Below, in pieces: positions 50,326 through 58,763 of a stretch of 64,000 nt of DNA (position 1 is the first letter of the stretch; every line of letters begins with the position of its first letter). A program made the position numbers and the translations under genes. Under the pieces are notes generated by a model. That model had not been told where the DNA came from, ran no database searches, and saw only the letters and a list, made by a program, of their open reading frames with translations. This DNA is from an uncultured Psychroserpens sp. (lineage in GTDB: Bacteria; Bacteroidota; Bacteroidia; Flavobacteriales; Flavobacteriaceae), in NCBI RefSeq assembly GCF_947492715.1, contig NZ_CANLNS010000004.1:62001-126000 (forward strand), read 5' to 3'.

Positions 50326-51333
50326 CTATTTGGTAGTTTCTCTTAAGATTAAATTGGTTTTAATCGTTTTTGTGATTTTAGCAGTACTACCTTTATCCTT
50401 TAAGCGGTTTATAAGTAATTCTACAGAGGCCCTACCAATATCTACAGTGTGTTGAGAAACAGTTGATAATTTAGGGTCAGTAAACTGAAGCACATTTTCA
50501 TCTGAAAAACCAATAATAGAAAGATCATTAGGAATGTTATAATTGAGTTTTAACGCTTTTTGAAGCGCAACAACACCAGAGGTATTGTCGATTGAAATAA
50601 TGCCATCAACCGATTGGTGTTTTTCAAAGAGTTGCTGTACGCCATCTTCTACAGAATTGTCTTTTTCGATTGTAATAACAATAGGTTCATTTTCATAATT
50701 TGAAGCCTCTTCTAAAGCAGCCAAATATCCATTTACACGCAGCTTTCCTACACTTAGTTCATCTATATTACTAATGAGTACAATATGAGTTCTTCCTTCA
50801 GAAAGCAAATGTTTAGTGGCTTCATAGGCCGCACCGAAATCATCGATAATCACCTTATCACTATGTATATCATCTGACACTCTATCAAACAATACTACTG
50901 GAATATTTTGTTGTAGTATGTCGTTAATATGACTCACATTATTTGCAACCTGCGTTTCTTCAGCTAAAGACAAAATAAAGCCGTCTACACTACCATTTGA
51001 TAATAGTTGAAGGCTATTAATTTCTTTAGATTGTAACTCATTAGACACACAGGTTATAATATTATAACCGTGCTTACTAGCCTCCATTTCAATAGCATAT
51101 AAAGCCTTAGCAAAAAAATGATTTAGAATATTTGGAATAATAACACCTATTGTATTGGTCTTACTATTTTTAAGGCTCAATGCTAGCTTATTTGGTTTAT
51201 AGTTTAAAAATGCTGCCAAATCCTTGACACGTTCAATGGTCTCTGGGCTAATTTCATCACTATCATGTAAGGCCTTAGATACTGTAGATACAGAAACATT
51301 TAATTGTTCGGCTAATTGTTTTAGTGTTACCAT
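50326..51333 (-). CDS. LacI family transcriptional regulator
   Basis: MVTLKQLAEQLNVSVSTVSKALHDSDEISPETIERVKDLAAFLNYKPNKLALSLK HTH/hinge plus periplasmic-binding-like C-domain. Confidence 0.95.
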   Translation of the reverse strand: MVTLKQLAEQLNVSVSTVSKALHDSDEISPETIERVKDLAAFLNYKPNKLALSLKNSKTNTIGVIIPNILNHFFAKALYAIEMEASKHGYNIITCVSNELQSKEINSLQLLSNGSVDGFILSLAEETQVANNVSHINDILQQNIPVVLFDRVSDDIHSDKVIIDDFGAAYEATKHLLSEGRTHIVLISNIDELSVGKLRVNGYLAALEEASNYENEPIVITIEKDNSVEDGVQQLFEKHQSVDGIISIDNTSGVVALQKALKLNYNIPNDLSIIGFSDENVLQFTDPKLSTVSQHTVDIGRASVELLINRLKDKGSTAKITKTIKTNLILRETTK

Positions 51334-51443
51334 AAGTGCAAAAGATAAAAGGATGTATTTTAATGTAAAAGTAAATGCTTTCGTTAGGATTAGAAAGTTA
51401 TATCAAAAGTTTTACTCATTGAACGGTTTTGATACTAACAAAA

Positions 51444-51477
51444 AAAAGCCACATTGCATATAGCAAATGTGGCTTTT
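51444..51477 (-). terminator. Rho-independent terminator downstream of the T9SS carbohydrate-binding protein gene
   Basis: AAAAGCCACATTGC-atata-GCAAATGTGGCTTTT (one bulged A), followed by T-rich sequence on the minus strand. Confidence 0.8.
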
Positions 51478-51498
51478 AACATATTAGTTAGTTATGCA

Positions 51499-53001
51499 TT
51501 ATTTTTTTATCAATTTGATTGTTTTGCTTCCTGTTGCCGAAGAAACTTTTGCAAAGTATAACCCAGTTTTTAAACTAGATGCATCAATCGCTACTTCATT
51601 TGCATTTGGTGTTACATTAACCACCTGCTTTCCTAAAACATCATATACTTGAACAGATTCTATAGTTTGAGTTCCAATAACTGTCCAATTATTTGTTGTT
51701 GGATTAGGGAATACAGAAAACTCGTTTCTCGTAACGTCATCGACTCCTAACGTATTTGTTGTACTAAAGAAAATGTTGTCAATAAAAACTGTTCCATTTC
51801 CAGTAATCAATGTTTGCTTGATATCTGTTCCATCCCATGTACCACTTACTAATGGTGGATAATTCGCAAAATGAGATAATGGAATAAATACACTAACCCA
51901 TTCTCCTGTTAACAAAGGAGCATCCACACCAAACCTAAAAAATGGTTCTTCCGGATTTCCACAACAAATAGTAGCGCTCAATGAATCATCTACTAAAGAA
52001 AAATTAAACGCTGTCGCCGTTGTAGCATAATAATTTAAATGTACATAGCTATATGTTCCTGTGGCGTCAAAGTTTTCACCTAATCCACTTCCAAAGAAAT
52101 CTAAATTATCTACTCTAAGAACTGTATCACCACCAAGATCAGGTTGCGAAATTTGAGCACCACCTGCAAAGTCAACTAAATTAAATCCTGCAAAGTCTGA
52201 TGAGTTCATATTTCCGCTTAATTCACTATAGATATAAAAATCAGTTCCTGTAGATCCATTATTCACAGGTCCAGATGTTGGATCTGCTGCAGGACATGCA
52301 GGGCAAGAAGCGCCGCCACAATCAACTCCTGTTTCATCTTGATTTTGAATACCATCATCGCAAGTCTCTGGACACGTTGGGCACGAAGCTCCACCACAGT
52401 CAACTCCTGTTTCATCTCCATTTTGAATACCATCATCACATGTTGGGTCAGGTGCTCCTACTTGTATAATGTCATCAAAGTAGTATACACCACCTACTGC
52501 TATAGTTGGGCAGCTTCCACCTTCACAAGAGATATCGTAGTCTGGTTGAATTACGATCACACTGTATTGTTCTGATCCATTAACTTGGCTCGTAAAATCA
52601 AACGTTAACTCAGTCCAAGTATCTGCAGTCGTTACCGTTTGGATCACATTATAAGATACCTCTCCTGGTCTTTGCACTTCAAATCTAATAGGCAAATTAG
52701 CCTTTGAAGATCTTACTTTTAATGTAAATGACGTACCGTTGGCCATATCGGCTAAAATTGGTCCATCAGGAGCTCCATAACCAAATCCTCCAAACCATTC
52801 TGCTCCCATTGGCTTATTCACCTCTAATGCACGCATTGACGTGTTCGGAGCTGTCATATCAGGATTAACAACATTACCAAAACCTAGACCACCAAACTCA
52901 AATGTTGCAGTCGTAGTTGTATCTTCATAATCAAGTGGCAATGCTTGGCTAAAAACCATAGCCGTTGCCAATAAAAAAGTAATTAGTGTAATTTTTTTCA
53001 T
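51499..53001 (-). CDS. Secreted carbohydrate-binding-module-like protein with Cys-rich repeats and T9SS type A sorting domain
   Basis: Signal peptide; beta-sandwich-like N-domain (LPLDYEDTTTTATFEFGGLGFGN...); two CDDGIQNxDETGVDCGGASCPxCP repeats; FSVFPNPTTNNWTV...GSKTIKLIKK tail. Confidence 0.85.
   Translation of the reverse strand: MKKITLITFLLATAMVFSQALPLDYEDTTTTATFEFGGLGFGNVVNPDMTAPNTSMRALEVNKPMGAEWFGGFGYGAPDGPILADMANGTSFTLKVRSSKANLPIRFEVQRPGEVSYNVIQTVTTADTWTELTFDFTSQVNGSEQYSVIVIQPDYDISCEGGSCPTIAVGGVYYFDDIIQVGAPDPTCDDGIQNGDETGVDCGGASCPTCPETCDDGIQNQDETGVDCGGASCPACPAADPTSGPVNNGSTGTDFYIYSELSGNMNSSDFAGFNLVDFAGGAQISQPDLGGDTVLRVDNLDFFGSGLGENFDATGTYSYVHLNYYATTATAFNFSLVDDSLSATICCGNPEEPFFRFGVDAPLLTGEWVSVFIPLSHFANYPPLVSGTWDGTDIKQTLITGNGTVFIDNIFFSTTNTLGVDDVTRNEFSVFPNPTTNNWTVIGTQTIESVQVYDVLGKQVVNVTPNANEVAIDASSLKTGLYFAKVSSATGSKTIKLIKK
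52301..52443 (-). repeat. Two tandem 65-bp near-identical units, 78-bp period (26-aa Cys-rich repeat)
   Basis: Units 52301-52365 and 52379-52443 align directly (gggcaagaagcgccgccacaatcaactcctgtttcatct... / gggcacgaagctccaccacagtcaactcctgtttcatct...). Confidence 0.85.
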
Positions 53002-53335
53002 AGTTATATGTATTAGATTAGTAATTATTTAAATTAGACATTAATATATTTTCATTTCTATAAATTTAAGCACTCTATTTTGAGATTATCGCAAAACGCA
53101 CCGCTACAAAAAACATACAGAATCAAATAATTTTATTTCTGTTTAACTATTTCGACAAAACCAATAAACAAAGGCAATTCAAGCGTTTTTAATTATTAAC
53201 ATAACCAATCTTTAACACAATTTTAATTGATGTGTTGTGGTAATGTTGTGCTAATCTTTACAGTTGTATTGTTCATTATTTGTTATGTTGTAGCATACAA
53301 ATCTCGGTATGCACTAAATTGACCTAAATTCAATC

Positions 53336-54244
53336 TTAAAACTTGAGTTTTTCATGCTTATCCCAGAGTCCCCAATATGCACCAACATCACCTTCATCTC
53401 CTGTTTTCCAAGACTCATCAAATGACGAAAAATAGAACACATCTATATTAGCTTTGGTAGCCCAAACTTGCGTATTAATAAAGTACTTCATTGCATTTTC
53501 CTCAGAGGAAAATGCACCTTTTAAACTACCTCCTTGACTTGGCCAACCTGTCTCTGTAATGATTACTTTTTTTCCACGTCCTGCATCTGATGCCTGACCA
53601 AACATTTGCTGCATATGGTGTAAAGCGCCATCGATATGGCACCCTTCCCAATATGGATAACAATTACTTAAAATGACATCACTAATTTCTACAAGCTCTG
53701 GATGCACTGAAAATTCATAATACGCATCGACATAGCCAATTGGAATACCAGGTAGAGCTTCTTTTACTCTTCGGATATATCCTAATAATTCATCTAAAGT
53801 CAAATCGTTTCTGTAAAGTACTTCGTTACCCACTGCGGCGATATCAACCACTCCTTCTTTAGCCAGCTGAATGAGTCCTTCTATTTCCTTTTCATTTTCA
53901 TCTTTATCATCGCCAAGCCAAGCACCAACCAAAGTTTTCATTCCATGTTTGTGCGCCATACGTGGTATATGTTCATTTCCTTCTATACAAGAAAATGAAC
54001 GTATCCATTTCGAATATGGTTTTAAAATTTTAACACGTCGTTCTACCTGTGCTTCGGTAATAACATCGCCTGGTTCCTGACCATCCTCATACATACTAAA
54101 ACATATGCCGTGCATTCCTTTTTTGAGCGTTGCTCTCCAAAGCGTTTTTAATTCTTCAATAGAATATGAACCGAAATCAATCCCAGAATGTTCTGTAAAA
54201 CTGATGCCGTTGTAAGCGTGATATTCTTCCTCTCTATATGACAT
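53336..54244 (-). CDS. Glycoside hydrolase family 17 (beta-1,3-glucan-active), apparently cytoplasmic
   Basis: VDIAAVGNEVLYRND (acid/base) and KVIITETGWPSQGG (nucleophile); no signal peptide. Confidence 0.88.
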   Translation of the reverse strand: MSYREEEYHAYNGISFTEHSGIDFGSYSIEELKTLWRATLKKGMHGICFSMYEDGQEPGDVITEAQVERRVKILKPYSKWIRSFSCIEGNEHIPRMAHKHGMKTLVGAWLGDDKDENEKEIEGLIQLAKEGVVDIAAVGNEVLYRNDLTLDELLGYIRRVKEALPGIPIGYVDAYYEFSVHPELVEISDVILSNCYPYWEGCHIDGALHHMQQMFGQASDAGRGKKVIITETGWPSQGGSLKGAFSSEENAMKYFINTQVWATKANIDVFYFSSFDESWKTGDEGDVGAYWGLWDKHEKLKF

Positions 54245-54264
54245 TTAAAATCTTTAATTTATAG

Positions 54265-55905
54265 TTATAATTCTCCTCTTCGTTCAATGAGTTCTTTCTT
54301 TATTTCTCTAGCTCTATCTTCATTTAAGTTGTATTTCCACATAATCCAAATAGCAATAGCTGCTGTTATGGCTGGTATTACAATGTCGGCTATCCGCAAC
54401 CGTGTCATGGTTTCAGCAGTTTGAGACACAGCTCCTTCGTCAAACCCCACTAAGGTTAATATGGCACCTCCAAGCACCAAAGCTATGGCTTGTCCTAGTT
54501 TCACCATCCACCAATATATTGCTCCAAAAGTTCCTTCTTTTCTAGGCATCCCATTCTCTAATTCATCTAAATCACAAACATCCGCTGTCATACTCATCAT
54601 TAATGTGAACAGCCCTCCTAAACCAAAAGCCATAAGTGGAATAGGCAAGAACATTAACCATGGTCCTCCTTGACTTGTATCCATGCTAAACCAGGACATT
54701 CCTATACTATCTAAAAAAGGATTAATTGTTTCGAATATGGAAGCCACAAAACTATTTAAACTCTGACCGTAGCTCGATTGGTTGAATTCGGCATTTAAGG
54801 AATTATCAAATCCCCACCATTTTAGAATATATCCAGCAATAGAAATAACAGTTGAAATAATAAAGGCTTTTCGTTTTCCCCATTTATTTGCTATTCTAGA
54901 AATAATAGGAATAACCATAAAGGCTGTTACTACTGCTGTTAAAGAAGCAAACCACGCAGGCCAAGTACCAGCTTGACCGTAATCACCATTATAAATATAA
55001 AAGACAATTATAAAAAAGCTAAATGAAGCTACCATTTGAAATCCATTAAACACCAAAAAGGTAGCGCCACACAATTTCATAAAAGGTTTGTTCTTTGATA
55101 CTGTTTTTATACCATCAAATAATTCCTTGAAATTTGATGATAATGTTTTAAAACTAATTTTCTTTCTATTTTCCATTTTACCAGGATCCATACCTTTGCA
55201 AAATAGAGCAGGTAAAACCCCAAGAATAGCACATCCTAGCCCAACCAATAGTGATAATTGTCTTACGCCATTAGCCTGTAATTTTTCATCTGTTATCTTC
55301 TGCAATTCATCACCTGTAAGTCCCATTTCACCAATCGCCCTTAAAGTCTCTTCACTAAGCGGGAATACAGTAGGGTCTGCAATGACAACCCAAAACCATG
55401 GCACTAACATCCATGCTATTTGACCAATTGTATTAGCAAATGCCATTAATCGTGTTCGCTCATTATAATCGGAAGTCATTTCATATCCTAAACCAACCAA
55501 TGGTGTCGCGAACATGGTATTTCCTATAAGGAAGAATAGAGACATTAGTAGGAAATACCAGAAGTTAAACATGACTGAATTGTTTTCACTCAACTGAAAT
55601 AAAAGTGCAAACAATATTCCACTCAATACTGCGCCAACTAAAATATACGGTCGGCGTCTCCCCCATTTTGACTTAGTATTATCGGAAATAAAACCCATCA
55701 AAGGATCTGTTAAAGCATCAAATATTCTAGGCAATCCTCCTAATAAACCAGCTAAAAATGGATCCATACCAAATGCCGTAACCAAGAAAAACATAAAGAC
55801 GGCTAAGGCTCCTGGTAGTAGATTTAACACCAAATGTCCTGAACCGAAGGCTGTTTTTTGTACAAACGGAACTTTATCTTTTGCAGCTGTTTTAATTTTT
55901 GACAT
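54265..55905 (-). CDS. MFS / GPH-type glycoside:cation symporter
   Basis: FGMDPFLAGLLGGLPRIFDALTDPLMGFISDNTKSKWGRRRPYILVGAVLSGI; about 12 TM; within the GH cluster. Confidence 0.88.
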   Translation of the reverse strand: MSKIKTAAKDKVPFVQKTAFGSGHLVLNLLPGALAVFMFFLVTAFGMDPFLAGLLGGLPRIFDALTDPLMGFISDNTKSKWGRRRPYILVGAVLSGILFALLFQLSENNSVMFNFWYFLLMSLFFLIGNTMFATPLVGLGYEMTSDYNERTRLMAFANTIGQIAWMLVPWFWVVIADPTVFPLSEETLRAIGEMGLTGDELQKITDEKLQANGVRQLSLLVGLGCAILGVLPALFCKGMDPGKMENRKKISFKTLSSNFKELFDGIKTVSKNKPFMKLCGATFLVFNGFQMVASFSFFIIVFYIYNGDYGQAGTWPAWFASLTAVVTAFMVIPIISRIANKWGKRKAFIISTVISIAGYILKWWGFDNSLNAEFNQSSYGQSLNSFVASIFETINPFLDSIGMSWFSMDTSQGGPWLMFLPIPLMAFGLGGLFTLMMSMTADVCDLDELENGMPRKEGTFGAIYWWMVKLGQAIALVLGGAILTLVGFDEGAVSQTAETMTRLRIADIVIPAITAAIAIWIMWKYNLNEDRAREIKKELIERRGEL

Positions 55906-55935
55906 AGTGATTTAGTTTAGTTAGTTATTAGTGAT

Positions 55936-57441
55936 TTATACTTTTGGCACAACAATCGTTTGAATGGCCTGTGCGCTAATTTTAATATCTACATTGCTAT
56001 TGTTTAAATTCAAAGTGAAATTCTTTGCTGTTTTTCCCTCATTAAAAAGAACTACAGCTATAGAATCGTCAGGGTTTTTTACCGCAGTTACCATTAAATC
56101 TTTGTCTGGATTTTCAACATCAATTACCACCGCTCCAGGTCTCATATATTTACTAAAATGAGCCATGGTGTAGTAAATAGGTGTGAAATAGACTTCATCG
56201 GCTTCTGGATCAACAATAATTGGAGCCACACACCAATTTTTAAACCAGTTAGGTCCTCCTTGTCTGTCCAAAACCATGTTCCAGTCTACCCAGCCATCAA
56301 CCCAGTTGTTCAAACATCCAATAATATCTCTCGCATAGCGGTTAACAGGCGCATATTTCGGATGCAAATATTTTTGGTCTTCGGCTGCCCAATCCCAGCC
56401 CCAATCTGTAGCTTCTTTTTTCCAGTACCATGCATCATCTTTCCATTTCGGTACTTCAGAGTCTACACAACCTTCAGTCTCAATCAGATATTTGTTAGGA
56501 GCCTTATTATGCGCATATTGTAGCGCTTCTGGGAAATAATCATAGGTACTCTCATACCAATGAATAGCAGTTCCGTCATAATATTTTGAAGACGCTTCTG
56601 TGGCATACATGACATCTACCCATTCTTTAAGCCCTGCTCTATTTTGATCATAGCCTAGAATGATTTTATCACCTTTGCCATCGCTTTCCAATTTTGGTCC
56701 TAAATGATGTTGAACAAATTCGGTCATTTCTTCTGGTGTAAAGTGCATACTCTCCCAGTTATTTCCATTTCCGTGAGGTTCATTTTCTACGGTGAATCCC
56801 CAAATATCAATACCTTCTGCTTTATAAGCATCTAAATATTTTGAAAAGAACAATGCCCAAGTATCATAATATTTTGGGAGCAATTTCCCACCTACCCATT
56901 CGTTATTATCTTTCATCCAAGGTGGTGCTGTCCATGGAGATGCAAAAATATCAAAGCCATCTTCAGAGACTTTCATCGCATCTTTTATCATTGGAATTAA
57001 GTCATCCATATCATCTTTTATGGTGAAATGGTCTAAAGTCATATCATTTTCAACAGGCGCATAAGAATACTGGCTCAATGAGAAGTCACAAGAATTCATA
57101 TGAGTACGTGTTAATGAATAATTAGCTCCTTCTCTGCTGAAATAGGCTTTTAATATTTTAGTTCGGTTAGCTTCACTGAGTTGATTTAATAAATAGGCTG
57201 AAGATTCAGTGAATGCTCCTCCAAACCCAGTTATAGTTTGAAATTTTTTATCTGGATTTAGCTTTAAAACCGTTAATGAATCTGAAATTGGAAATTCATC
57301 AATTTTTGTAAGCTGATTTCCATCTGCGGATGTCTCATAAACTTCTACTTCAAGTAATGTCTGTCCTGTTTCTTTTTTTTCATTACAACTTATCATAAGT
57401 ACTATTAAAAGGGAATAAAAAATGTAGTTTACTGTTTTCAT
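55936..57441 (-). CDS. Glycoside hydrolase family 30 lipoprotein (beta-glucosidase/glucanase type)
   Basis: Lipobox LLIVLMISC; FQTITGFGGAFTESSAYLLNQL, WGFTVENEPHG (acid/base), YLIETEGC (nucleophile). Confidence 0.92.
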   Translation of the reverse strand: MKTVNYIFYSLLIVLMISCNEKKETGQTLLEVEVYETSADGNQLTKIDEFPISDSLTVLKLNPDKKFQTITGFGGAFTESSAYLLNQLSEANRTKILKAYFSREGANYSLTRTHMNSCDFSLSQYSYAPVENDMTLDHFTIKDDMDDLIPMIKDAMKVSEDGFDIFASPWTAPPWMKDNNEWVGGKLLPKYYDTWALFFSKYLDAYKAEGIDIWGFTVENEPHGNGNNWESMHFTPEEMTEFVQHHLGPKLESDGKGDKIILGYDQNRAGLKEWVDVMYATEASSKYYDGTAIHWYESTYDYFPEALQYAHNKAPNKYLIETEGCVDSEVPKWKDDAWYWKKEATDWGWDWAAEDQKYLHPKYAPVNRYARDIIGCLNNWVDGWVDWNMVLDRQGGPNWFKNWCVAPIIVDPEADEVYFTPIYYTMAHFSKYMRPGAVVIDVENPDKDLMVTAVKNPDDSIAVVLFNEGKTAKNFTLNLNNSNVDIKISAQAIQTIVVPKV

Positions 57442-57465
57442 ACTCGACTGTTTTCTTGATCCTGT

Positions 57466-58752
57466 CTATCGATTGGCCATTATTTCATTTAAAGCTGGTG
57501 GTACTAATACATCTTTCATTAGTGCTGCTTTGTCTCCATTATATGTTTTAGATATGGGATTACCATTTCTTGTTAATCCGTCAAAAACATTCGTATCTAC
57601 TAAATCCCATATTGGATATTTAGCTTTTCCGTCAATTGTAAATAATCCGAAATGATTTTCAGAACCATTTGGATGCTGTGCATCTTTCCATTGCTCATTA
57701 AAGGCTTCAAAATAGAAACATGAGATTCCGGCAGAATTGGTCCATTCTCGCATAAGTTTATAATACAATCCCTGCTTATATTCATCTGTCGCCTTAGAAC
57801 CATTTGGTCCATAAAATCCTTTAGATACAGTTGCCCAGCCTGTTTCACCAATATGGATTGGTTTATTAACACCAATGCTTTTCATATAATTGGTTACACT
57901 ATCATATTGGCGTTTTGAAAATTGGATAGCGCGCTTTATGGCAGCATCAATTTTATCTATATCAGACAAATCATTTTCAGCTTCGGGCACACCCCAAAAT
58001 TCTGGATTATAATGTGAGTTATGATATGGGTAGCTGTGCATTGAAATGTAATCAACTGCTTTAATTAGCTTTTCTAGATCTTCAACATGGTATTGCTCTT
58101 CGCCTCCACCCCATGACGCAAAATCATCCGAACTAGTTATCCATATATCTTTTGGTAGTTTTCCGTTTTCTTTTAGTTCTTGCAGATATGTAACCCATTT
58201 TAAAATAACGCTAGGTTGGACGTAATAACTTTCTGCCCATTTAACCATTGCTTCATTACCAACAGCTAAAACTTTAACAATATCTGGATATTGATTGGCC
58301 AGTGCCACCGCTCTTTCAATTTCCGCAGTATTGTTAGGACTCTCAACATCATGATCTATAGGTTGATCTGTCCATGCATTTAGACAATCGATCCACGCAC
58401 CAAGCATCACATACATCTCAAAATTATCATCATCTTCTTTAAGTTCTGTAATTGCTTTTAAAATATTAGAAGCGTGAGGCAATTGCACATTATATGTGCG
58501 CAATACTTTAACACCCATTGCCGACAATAATTTCATATCATCCTTAAGCTCCTCTAGTGTTGGTTGGCTATCTCTTGATTTTTTACGATAACCTCCATAA
58601 GATATTGCCAGATAATTAGGATTCCCTAAGATATCTTTAGCAGTCACTTGTTTTGCTGTTTGCATGTGTTTTTTTGATTTTGGGTTTTGATTACAGGCAC
58701 ACATGATTATTGAAACAATAGCAATACATATTATGTTTGTTTTCAATTTCAT
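57466..58752 (-). CDS. Glycoside hydrolase family 17 lipoprotein
   Basis: Lipobox SIIMCAC; VLAVGNEAMVKWAESY and IHIGETGWATVSKGFYG. Confidence 0.88.
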   Translation of the reverse strand: MKLKTNIICIAIVSIIMCACNQNPKSKKHMQTAKQVTAKDILGNPNYLAISYGGYRKKSRDSQPTLEELKDDMKLLSAMGVKVLRTYNVQLPHASNILKAITELKEDDDNFEMYVMLGAWIDCLNAWTDQPIDHDVESPNNTAEIERAVALANQYPDIVKVLAVGNEAMVKWAESYYVQPSVILKWVTYLQELKENGKLPKDIWITSSDDFASWGGGEEQYHVEDLEKLIKAVDYISMHSYPYHNSHYNPEFWGVPEAENDLSDIDKIDAAIKRAIQFSKRQYDSVTNYMKSIGVNKPIHIGETGWATVSKGFYGPNGSKATDEYKQGLYYKLMREWTNSAGISCFYFEAFNEQWKDAQHPNGSENHFGLFTIDGKAKYPIWDLVDTNVFDGLTRNGNPISKTYNGDKAALMKDVLVPPALNEIMANR

Positions 58753-58763
58753 GCCTATTGGTT

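Noticed and set aside
52301-52443. CRISPR-like direct repeats
   Set aside because: Only two in-frame 65-bp coding units with no variable spacers; protein-coding duplication.
52275-52575. Overlapping plus-strand ORFs with repeated LLFHLHFEYHHH-like sequence
   Set aside because: Antisense readout of the Cys-rich tandem repeat in the T9SS protein; not independent genes.
57600-57875. Second minus-frame ORF inside the GH17 lipoprotein gene
   Set aside because: Out-of-frame overlap of a clear GH17 CDS; no domain signal.
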